This document shows positions 26,302 to 33,514 of a stretch of 33,514 nucleotides of DNA, piece after piece (the first letter of the stretch is position 1; each line of letters starts with the position of its first letter). Source of the stretch: Planctomycetota bacterium. Lineage in GTDB: Bacteria; Planctomycetota; JAJSAM01; JAJVHW01. Location: positions 1 through 33,514 of the forward strand of contig JAJRVY010000032.1 in the NCBI GenBank assembly GCA_024277065.1, given 5' to 3'. Below the pieces are notes generated by a model, which was not told the origin of the DNA, searched no databases, and was given only the letters and a program-made list of their open reading frames with translations. Made by a program: the position numbers and the translations under genes.

Positions 26302-28398
26302 CTACAGGATTGTCAGAAGCTCCGTCAGGGACGGGACCAGGCCGATCGCTCGGAAGTTGATGTCGCGGGCGACGCGCGAGAGCGTCGGAACGTCACGACG
26401 GTCGCCGATCTGGCCGAGGGCCACGGTGGCGAGGGCGCGCGTGATGTCCGGGTACTTCTTCTCCGTGTCGGCCGAAATCTCCAGCAGGGGCGCGATGGCC
26501 CGCTCGTCGCCGATCTGGCCGAGGGCCAGGGCGACGGAGCCGAGGATGAACTGGCTCTCCTCACCGGACTCGAGGATCTTGACGAGTTCGCCGATGACGG
26601 TCGCGTCGTTCATGAGCCCGGCGGCGATCGCGGTCTGCACGCGCAGGTCGCGATCCGTGTCGTCGGCCAGGGCCGCGCGGATGGCGTCCCGCGAGTTGGA
26701 GTCGCCGGTCATGCCGAGCGCCACGGCGGTGTAGCCGCGCAGGCGCTTGTCGGCACCGCGGTCCGAGAGCACGCCCACGAGTTCGGGGACGGCCAGCGGG
26801 TCACGCACGAGCCCGGAGGCGATGGCGTAGGCGCCGCGCGCCCGCGGGTCGCCCTTGGCGCCCTCGGCGAACTTCAGCCGCAGCGGCTTGCGGATGTCTT
26901 CCTCGCTGGAGGACATCGTGCGGCCGACGAGCCCCATGGCGAGCGCCGCGAAGGGCTGCGAGATGTTGGCCGGCTTGCCCTTGTCCAGGTGGTACTTCAG
27001 AGCCTTGACCGTGTCGGAGCGGACCTTCTCATCGACGCCGTCGGCGGCTGCCAGGCGCCCCAGTGCGATCATCGCGAAGTTCCGCTCCGATCCGTCTTGG
27101 CCGTTCTTCGCAACGCTCTTGAGAGTGCCGATGATCGCGTCCTGGACCTTGGTCTCGCACTGTGGCGCGATCTGCCCGAGCGCGATGGCGGCCGAGCGCC
27201 TGATGTTCTTCTCGGCCTTCTTCTTGCCCTTGCCCGTCAGCAGCGAGGTGATCTTGTCGATGACCGCGTTGGCGTCTTCGTCGGTGCCCGGGCGCCCGAT
27301 CTTGCCGAGGGCCTGCACCGCGAACGCGAGCTCGTAGTCCTTGAGGGCCTCGGCGCCCTTGCGATCGACCTTGCCGTTGTCCAGCATGAAGAGCAGGTCG
27401 GGCACGGCCTGCTCGTTCTCGAGAAGGCCGATGGCGACGAGTGACGCAGGCTTGATGTCCGGCTTGGACTCCTTGCCCTGCAGGATGTTCATCAGCGCTT
27501 CGTAGGTCTGGTCGAACTTGTCGTTCTCGGCGCCGAGGAGGCCGAGCGAGATCGCCGCGAACGGGCGCACGAACGACGCGTTGCGGTCCTTGTCGGAGAT
27601 GAGCTGGATCAGGAACTCACGGTTCTCGTCCGAGTCGTCCTGCAACAGGCCGAAGGCCAGTGCGGCCGACTCTTCGACCACGCGGTGGTACTTGCCGGAG
27701 CCCGTCTTCTGGTTCAGCGCCATGCGCTTGAGTGTCGGGACGATCGTCTTGTCGCCGATCTTCGCGAGCGCCAGCGCGGCGGCCGACTGGATGTCGAAGT
27801 TCAGGTCCTCCTCGTCGAGCATGGCCTGCAGCGCGGGAACGATGTCGTTCTGGATCGCCGCGTCGGTGGCCGACTTGATCTGGTTGGTCCTGCCCTTCTT
27901 GCGTCCGAAGACGTGCACGGCCGTGCCGGTGCCGGTCTGGGCCTTCTTGATGGCGCTCTTGAGCTGGAGGATGTCGTCCTTGTTGAAGTTCCACCAGAAC
28001 GTCCAGTCCTCGTAGCCCGGGCCCTTCTTGCGTGACGTCGGACGTCCCGCGCCGCCGGTCTTGGCGCCGCCGGTGCCACCGCCGCCGGTGCTGGGGCCGG
28101 TGCCGCCGCCACCCGTCGTCGGGCCGCCGCCGTCGCCGCCGCCGGTGCTGGGACCGCCGATGTCACCGCCGCCCGTGGTCGGGCCGCCGGTCTCGCCACC
28201 GGGGGTCGTGGGGCCGCCGCCCTCGGGCGGGGGCGGCGGGTCCGAGGGCTCGCGGCTGTCGGGCGGCACCTCGCCGGCCGGGCCGCGGTAGGCGCCGCCG
28301 TGAGCGAACGCGTCGCTGCCGAGGCCGGGGGCGGCCAGGAGCAGCGCGGCGCTCGCCATGATGGTCAGGGGCAGGTGCGTGGTCAGGTTCAAGCGCAT
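26302..28398 (-). CDS. Secreted HEAT-repeat protein with Gly/Thr/Pro-rich N-terminal linker
   Basis: Signal peptide 'MRLNLTTHLPLTIMASAALLLAAPGLGSDAFA', linker of GGPTTGGGD-type repeats, then many units such as 'SAAALALAKIGDKTIVPTLKRM', 'SVALALGQIGDERAIAPLLEI', 'ALATVALGQIGDRRDVPTLSRV'. SD AAGGAGG upstream. Confidence 0.93.
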   Translation of the reverse strand: MRLNLTTHLPLTIMASAALLLAAPGLGSDAFAHGGAYRGPAGEVPPDSREPSDPPPPPEGGGPTTPGGETGGPTTGGGDIGGPSTGGGDGGGPTTGGGGTGPSTGGGGTGGAKTGGAGRPTSRKKGPGYEDWTFWWNFNKDDILQLKSAIKKAQTGTGTAVHVFGRKKGRTNQIKSATDAAIQNDIVPALQAMLDEEDLNFDIQSAAALALAKIGDKTIVPTLKRMALNQKTGSGKYHRVVEESAALAFGLLQDDSDENREFLIQLISDKDRNASFVRPFAAISLGLLGAENDKFDQTYEALMNILQGKESKPDIKPASLVAIGLLENEQAVPDLLFMLDNGKVDRKGAEALKDYELAFAVQALGKIGRPGTDEDANAVIDKITSLLTGKGKKKAEKNIRRSAAIALGQIAPQCETKVQDAIIGTLKSVAKNGQDGSERNFAMIALGRLAAADGVDEKVRSDTVKALKYHLDKGKPANISQPFAALAMGLVGRTMSSSEEDIRKPLRLKFAEGAKGDPRARGAYAIASGLVRDPLAVPELVGVLSDRGADKRLRGYTAVALGMTGDSNSRDAIRAALADDTDRDLRVQTAIAAGLMNDATVIGELVKILESGEESQFILGSVALALGQIGDERAIAPLLEISADTEKKYPDITRALATVALGQIGDRRDVPTLSRVARDINFRAIGLVPSLTELLTIL

Positions 28399-28403
28399 CG
28401 GCC

Positions 28404-28447
28404 GGTCCTCCTTCGCGGGGGCTCGCCTCCTTCGTGGGGGCTCGCCT
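28404..28447. repeat. Tandem duplication of a 19-bp unit in the 5' leader of the HEAT-repeat gene
   Basis: CCTCCTTCGCGGGGGCTCG followed by CCTCCTTCGTGGGGGCTCG and a partial CCTCTCG; the duplicated unit carries the SD (AAGGAGG on the minus strand). Confidence 0.65.
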
Positions 28448-28676
28448 CTCGTAACTCAGGTGATTCACGTATCCGTGTGGCAGCGTGGCAGCGTTGCAGC
28501 AGATCTCAAGGATCACCGCCACGTTCGGTGTGCCGCAATCGAGATGCCAGCGCGGCGGCGGCGTGTTCTCGGCGACACGGTTGCACAACTTCAAGGGTAG
28601 CAGGGAGTTGCGACGCACGGGAGGCAACGGCGGGCGAATCGCGCGCGCCCCGCGGTGTTACCGCTTCGCCACGCCG

Positions 28677-30926
28677 TTACGCGCTGCTCCCCTCGCTGAC
28701 CTCGTCGCGCAGGTGGTCGAGGGCGATCTGCACGGCGTCCTTGGCGCAGTGGGCGCAGTATCCTGGAGTCTCCGCCGTGAGGTTCTCCATCGTGCGCGCG
28801 GCGACCGCGCGATCGTCCGCCCCGAGATCGTCGAAGGACGCCGAGCCGTAGAGCAGGACGTGGCGCTGGACCTTCTCGACCAGGCCGCGGCGGTCTTCGA
28901 AGAAGTTGCGCCGCATGGCGCGATGGAGATCCGGGAAGAGTTTGCGGAAGTCGATCGGCTGCTCGTCGGGGTGGTCGAGTGCGTGGGCCCCGATGCGCGA
29001 GACGAGGTCGCTGCGGTAGGTGTCCACGTCGCCCGTGATCGGGAGCAGGCGCTCCACCGACTCCAGCAGACGCGCGTCGGCGGGCTCGCGCCGCCCCGTG
29101 TTGGGGTCGCGTACGAGGCTGCCCTGGATCTTCGCCACGACGTGCTGGAAGTACGTGTCGAAGCGGCGGTCGTACTCGCCCTCCGGCACGAGGGCCATGG
29201 CCTGCTGGACGTCGGCCAGTATCCACACGCCGAGCTCGTGTGTCGCGGCGCGCAGCAGCGCCGCGGCGTCGTGGTACGTGCCCTGGGCCTCGACCTGCAG
29301 GAAGCGATACAGCGAGGGGTCCGAGATCATGTCCCGCAGTTCGGCGAGCAGGGCCGAGGGCGACACGCACGCGGCGTCGTCGCGCACCGCCGCCTGCATC
29401 AGCGCGGCGCGCATCTCGCGCACGCTGGCACCGACGCGTCCCTCGTACCAGGTCGTGTGGCGGTACTCGTCGCGCAGCCGCGGCACCAGGCTGCGCAGCT
29501 CACGGGCGTTCGTGCCGTCGAGCCGGTCGGGCACCCGGCCCTCGGCGTAGAGCAGTGCCTTCTCGAGTGGCGTGAGCTCGTGCACGAGTCCGTGCACGTG
29601 CGGCGGGTAGTGCTCCTGCTGCGGCTGGTGCAGGCGCGTCAGCACCGCGAAGAGCGCGCAGGTCTCGGCGATGTGCGGTCCCACGTGCCGGCTGCGCGCC
29701 ATCTCGGCCGCGATCGAGCGATAGACGGCGACCTCCTTGCCCGTCTCGCGCAGGTAGGGCACGCGCACGAAGGCCATGCGGGCCTGGAACGAGGCGAACT
29801 CCGGGAGTTGCTTGAACGCCTCGAGGTGGCGCTCGTTGGCCGTCGCGAGGAACACCACGTCGAGGTCGAGCAGCAGGTTGCCGACGGTGACGAAGCCCTT
29901 CTCGGTCGTCTGCAACAGGTACTTCGAGAGCTCCAGGTTGCGCTTGAGGAAGTCGCTGAACTCGAGCACGCCGCGGTTGGCGTCGGCTAGGTCGCCGACG
30001 ACCTCGAACAGGGGGAGCGATTGCAGGTGCGCCGGCAGTCCGGCGAGACCGCCGTCGCCCGAGACCATCCGCAACTGTGCGTCGGCGGTGCCCTGTGGCT
30101 GCGTGACGACGGCGCCCGACCGGAAGCGTCGCGAGATGAAGATGCGCTCGACCTGCACGTGGCGCACGACGCGCCGCCAGTCGCCGTGGTAGGCCGACAG
30201 CAGGGCCTCGTAGATCTGCTTGCAGCGCGGACACAGGTTGCTGTCGAGGTAGTGCCGGAAGGACTCGCTGCGCCGCTGCGGGCGGCGTTCCAGCGCCGAC
30301 TCGAGCAGCGCCGGCCGCTCCGAGTCGGGCACGACGAACAACGGGTTGCAGCGCAGTTCGCAGACGATGCGCGCCGCGACGTGCTCGGGTTCGAGGAGGG
30401 CGTAGGAATCCGGCTCGTCGTCGGCGGCGCGGGCGCCGCCGAATCCCAGGCCGGTCCCCTCGGGCGCGGTCCTCGGGAAGATCCAGCGCAGCGCGTACAG
30501 CGCGCCGTCGGGCTGGTGGCTGTAGAGCTCGAGTCCCCACTGCAGCAGCTCGACGAGGCTCGACTTGCCGGAGCCGTTGGGACCGTGCAGGACGATCATG
30601 CGGTCGAGGCGCCCCTCACGGGCCGCCGCCGAGATCGTCTCGACGACGTCGCGCTGGGCCTCTTCCTGGCCGATCAGCGCGGCGACGCCGTCGGCGGGTG
30701 CGCCGTCGAAGAGCCGCCAGCGCGTGACCTCGCCGCCGATGCCCGGTACGGCGTACGAGCCGCCGTGCTCGATGACGTCGCGCATGTACTGCTCGGCGTT
30801 GCGCACGAGCAGGTACGGATCGGCGGAGAATTCGGCGAGGAGGTCGTCGAAGGTCAGCAGGCGGCGGTCACCCGCGAAGCGCTGCGCCACGCTTCGTGCG
30901 ATCCGATCCGAGGGCGAGGTCTCCAT
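28677..30926 (-). CDS. prkA: PrkA-family serine protein kinase / AAA protein
   Basis: 'MIVLHGPNGSGKSSLVELLQWGLELYS', 'CPRCKQIYEALLSAYHGDWRRVVRHVQVERIFISRRFRSGAVVTQPQ', 'LSKYLLQTTEKGFVTVGNLLLDLDVVFLATANERHLEAFK', 'VRVPYLRETGKE'. Confidence 0.88.
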   Translation of the reverse strand: METSPSDRIARSVAQRFAGDRRLLTFDDLLAEFSADPYLLVRNAEQYMRDVIEHGGSYAVPGIGGEVTRWRLFDGAPADGVAALIGQEEAQRDVVETISAAAREGRLDRMIVLHGPNGSGKSSLVELLQWGLELYSHQPDGALYALRWIFPRTAPEGTGLGFGGARAADDEPDSYALLEPEHVAARIVCELRCNPLFVVPDSERPALLESALERRPQRRSESFRHYLDSNLCPRCKQIYEALLSAYHGDWRRVVRHVQVERIFISRRFRSGAVVTQPQGTADAQLRMVSGDGGLAGLPAHLQSLPLFEVVGDLADANRGVLEFSDFLKRNLELSKYLLQTTEKGFVTVGNLLLDLDVVFLATANERHLEAFKQLPEFASFQARMAFVRVPYLRETGKEVAVYRSIAAEMARSRHVGPHIAETCALFAVLTRLHQPQQEHYPPHVHGLVHELTPLEKALLYAEGRVPDRLDGTNARELRSLVPRLRDEYRHTTWYEGRVGASVREMRAALMQAAVRDDAACVSPSALLAELRDMISDPSLYRFLQVEAQGTYHDAAALLRAATHELGVWILADVQQAMALVPEGEYDRRFDTYFQHVVAKIQGSLVRDPNTGRREPADARLLESVERLLPITGDVDTYRSDLVSRIGAHALDHPDEQPIDFRKLFPDLHRAMRRNFFEDRRGLVEKVQRHVLLYGSASFDDLGADDRAVAARTMENLTAETPGYCAHCAKDAVQIALDHLRDEVSEGSSA

Positions 30927-31015
30927 GCGCGCAGTCTACGCGCTGTGCCCTTCGAGACGGCCGTCAAGCCGCGCACGCACGGCGTCCGATGAGGAACCGA
31001 GGAGAGAGAGACCGC

Positions 31016-32182
31016 ATGTCTGACGTCACCGCAGAGCTGCACGAGCACCAGGCGCGATCGCGTTCCGACGCCCCGGCCGACTGGCCCGACGGGCTCGCCG
31101 CGTACTGGATCGAACAGGCGCAGGTGTTGAACGCGTCCTCGGACGACGACGAGCGTCCGGGGCGTGACTCGCTCGGCAACGCGGGCAGTGTCCGCAGTCG
31201 CAGCGAGGTGGGCAGGCTGTCCCTGCACTGGCCGCACGGCCGCGTCGTGCGCCACTTCGAGGAGTCCGGGCTGTCGATGCTCCGTGACACACGTGGCGAG
31301 TGCGAGCTGCACCGCTCCACGCCGCAGCAGCCGGTTGCGGACGTCGATCCCTTCCTGCTGGAGGACAGCGTCCGGGTGCTGGTCCGGGGCCGCGAGTTCC
31401 CGGGGCAGCAGCGGGCCGTGCTGGAGGCCAAGGCCGAGGCGCTCCAGCGCGAGATCGGCGACGCCTCGACATCGGACGAGCGCCGGGCCGACGCCGAGGC
31501 CATGCTGCGCTCCATGGAAGAAGGACTGCGCGCGACGATCGAGATGCGCGCGATCACGCGCCGCTTCCGTCCCGTCGTACACGTCGAACGCCCCTGCGAG
31601 ATCCTCGGGAACGTGGTCCCGATCTCGGCCGGCTGGCGTATGCTCTACCGCGTCACGTCGCTCGACCCCGAGAGCGGTGAACCCCTGCCGCGCGAGAGCG
31701 ACGACGAGGACGAAGGGCTGATGGTGTTCCACGTCGTGGCCGTCGGAGATGCCCAGGTGATGCTGCTCTACACGGGCGGCGTCCATGGCCTGCGCCACGT
31801 CACCGACCTGGACGCCAGTGACCTCCACGACGCGTGGTTCGTCAATCGTGAGCGGACGCGTACCGAGGCCACCGCGCCGTGGGTGAGTCGCGCCGTGTTC
31901 GCCGAACTACTGGAGACCGGCGCGTCGCACCTGGTGGTCCACCGCCGGCGCGATGCCGAGCCCGTCTCGCTCCGCAAGACCGGCGAGGACACCGTGAGGC
32001 TGCGCGTCGGTGAGGACGACGTCGATGTCCCGGTCGTCCACTGCGAGAGTGGCAAGGGCGACGAGCTGACGATCCTCGCCGATGCCGCGAGCCCCCTCGT
32101 GCTGCGCCTGCACGAGTCCGGCGCGGAACTGGTGCGGACGATCGAGGCCGTGCTGCCGCCGATCCCCGTCCGCGACGCGTAG
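31016..32182 (+). CDS. Hypothetical protein, divergently oriented from prkA
   Basis: GGAGAG SD-like before ATG at 31016; coherent full-length ORF, no recognised family. Confidence 0.72.
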   Translation: MSDVTAELHEHQARSRSDAPADWPDGLAAYWIEQAQVLNASSDDDERPGRDSLGNAGSVRSRSEVGRLSLHWPHGRVVRHFEESGLSMLRDTRGECELHRSTPQQPVADVDPFLLEDSVRVLVRGREFPGQQRAVLEAKAEALQREIGDASTSDERRADAEAMLRSMEEGLRATIEMRAITRRFRPVVHVERPCEILGNVVPISAGWRMLYRVTSLDPESGEPLPRESDDEDEGLMVFHVVAVGDAQVMLLYTGGVHGLRHVTDLDASDLHDAWFVNRERTRTEATAPWVSRAVFAELLETGASHLVVHRRRDAEPVSLRKTGEDTVRLRVGEDDVDVPVVHCESGKGDELTILADAASPLVLRLHESGAELVRTIEAVLPPIPVRDA

Positions 32183-32223
32183 ACGCGCACCCGGAGCGTC
32201 CGCGGCGCAGGGGGCGCCGCGTG

Positions 32224-32997
32224 TCAGCGTCCGCTGCCGGGGTTGTTGTTGCCCGGACCGCCGCTGCCGCCGGACGTGTCGGCGTCGAAGCGCTGCACGA
32301 ACGTCACGTAGCGCACGAACTCGAGCGGATCGACGTCGGCGATGGGGTCACCGCGGTCGTTCAGTTCGACGGGGGGCATGATCGACAGCGTGACGCGGCA
32401 GCCCCAGGGCAGCGACTTCTCGGTCTCGGCGTCCCAGTCGAGTTCCCCCTCCGCCTCGTCGGAGTCCGGCGAGCCGGGGTCCTCGGCGAAGAAGTCGATA
32501 CGGAACTGCGTCACCCGGTCGCAGAGCTTGTAGAACTTGCCGCCCTCGAGCGGCTTGTCATCGACGCCGAAGTCCTCGCGACGGTAGAGCGCGAAGAGCC
32601 CGTCCGCCGTCTCGCTGCGGCGCAGGCGATAGCCGACCTCGCAGATCGCCGAACGCACCCACTCGCGATCGACCTCGACCTTGCTCCGTGACGCCACCGC
32701 CGTGACGAAGTCCACCTTCGTGGTGTCGGCGCCGCCCATCGTGTCGCCCTCGGCCTTGAAGGCGTCGAAGTCCTCGTAGGGTTCGAGCAGGGCGTGGCGC
32801 AGGTCCTCGGCGATGAGGTCGAGGACCGGCGGTCCGATGGCGTAGGGCGCGGACGTGCGCTCGATGCGATCCCGGAAGTCGGCCGTCGCCCAGACGAGTC
32901 CGAAGAGCGATCCGAGGAAGATCAGCAGGAGTGTCGCGGCGAGCAGGACCTCCAGCACCGTCAGGCCGTCCGCCCGCCGCTGCACCCGCCTGCGCAT
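32224..32997 (-). CDS. Type II secretion/type IV pilus-like pseudopilin (GspJ/PilW-like)
   Basis: Prepilin N-terminus 'RRADG|LTVLEVLLAATLLLIFLGSLFGLVWA' with Glu at +5. Confidence 0.8.
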   Translation of the reverse strand: MRRRVQRRADGLTVLEVLLAATLLLIFLGSLFGLVWATADFRDRIERTSAPYAIGPPVLDLIAEDLRHALLEPYEDFDAFKAEGDTMGGADTTKVDFVTAVASRSKVEVDREWVRSAICEVGYRLRRSETADGLFALYRREDFGVDDKPLEGGKFYKLCDRVTQFRIDFFAEDPGSPDSDEAEGELDWDAETEKSLPWGCRVTLSIMPPVELNDRGDPIADVDPLEFVRYVTFVQRFDADTSGGSGGPGNNNPGSGR

Positions 32998-33514
32998 CAG
33001 TTGCCGCCCGCGGGCTGACCGCCGCCGGGCGCCGTCGGGCCCTGGGGCACCCGCGGCAGGAACGTGACGATCGTGACCGAGTCGTCACTGCCTCCGGAAT
33101 CGCCGCCGCGCGGCGCGCGCACGGTCAACGTGAGCTCGCGCAGGAACTGCGTCTCGCCCTGCTGCTCCTGATCCTGCGTGTCGCCGGCCGCGCTGTCGTC
33201 TCTCTCGTCCGGTGCGCCGAACAGGTACTCCGCCGCTTCGTCGTTCGTCTCGCCGAAGATGACGACGTCGCGAATGAAGAGGCTCCACTGCCAGCCTTCC
33301 CACTGCTCGCCGTAGTCCCTGCCGAAGGTCTCGTTGTCGAAGATGTCGTCGAATTCGCGTTCGAAGATCGCGATCTCGCCGAGCTTGCGCTCTGCCAGCA
33401 CCCGCAGTTCCCGCGCCCGCACCGAGGCCAGCGCCTTGTCCGTCGAGTCGTCGAGGTTGACCAGCACCGTCGAGGCCATCAAGCCGAAGATGGCAATGGC
33501 CGCGAGCAGCTCGA
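32997..33514 (-). CDS. Second pseudopilin (GspI-like), 5' end truncated by window edge
   Basis: Reading in from the edge: '...ELLAAIAIFGLMASTVLVNLDDSTDKALASVRARELRVLAERKLGEI' prepilin-like helix; overlaps the following gene. Confidence 0.68.
   Translation of the reverse strand, partial: ELLAAIAIFGLMASTVLVNLDDSTDKALASVRARELRVLAERKLGEIAIFEREFDDIFDNETFGRDYGEQWEGWQWSLFIRDVVIFGETNDEAAEYLFGAPDERDDSAAGDTQDQEQQGETQFLRELTLTVRAPRGGDSGGSDDSVTIVTFLPRVPQGPTAPGGGQPAGGN

Noticed and set aside
26173-27444. 423-aa plus-strand ORF across the HEAT gene
   Set aside because: Antisense to the HEAT repeats and runs through the terminator; its own repetitive look is a reflection of HEAT periodicity.
1-33514. tRNA, rRNA, toxin-antitoxin, restriction-modification, CRISPR-Cas or phage genes
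   Set aside because: Looked for characteristic motifs and T-arm GTTCRA sequences outside CDS; none convincing. A tRNAscan-SE/DefenseFinder run would be decisive.

Overview
High-GC bacterial chromosomal window, gene-dense and mostly ordinary housekeeping content. Lineage is not determinable here; gene content and style would fit a planctomycete-like bacterium, but that is inference. I support 27 CDS: a REC/HD-GYP protein and a neighbouring receiver/kinase-like protein, GlcD-type FAD oxidase, class I/II aminotransferase, SH3-repeat protein, tgt, SpoIID/LytB, ruvB, DEAD-box helicase with DbpA-like C-terminus, a LamG-like/TPR/HExxH protein, menG/ubiE-ubiX-ubiA cluster, holA, mutL, miaA, nadD, CvpA-like, a HEAT-repeat secreted protein, PrkA-family kinase, several hypotheticals and two pseudopilins at the right edge (one truncated). 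No rRNA, tRNA, CRISPR or intact IS was recognised. The most interesting unexplained signals are: (1) a 236-bp non-coding element (6936-7171) between two convergent genes, with about 21-bp terminal inverted repeats, flanking CTGAG direct repeats and nested internal hairpins (MITE-like or structured RNA); (2) a recurrent '-10-like hexamer + 6-7 nt + start codon' arrangement at seven operon heads, suggesting leaderless transcription; (3) two adjacent signalling proteins that have lost canonical catalytic residues (HD-GYP with HD->LD; receiver/histidine kinase lacking the phospho-Asp and N-box Asn); (4) a MiaA with a GKE instead of GK[ST] P-loop; and (5) short-period degenerate tandem repeats at gene boundaries. 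All family calls are by eye from motifs; no database search was run.
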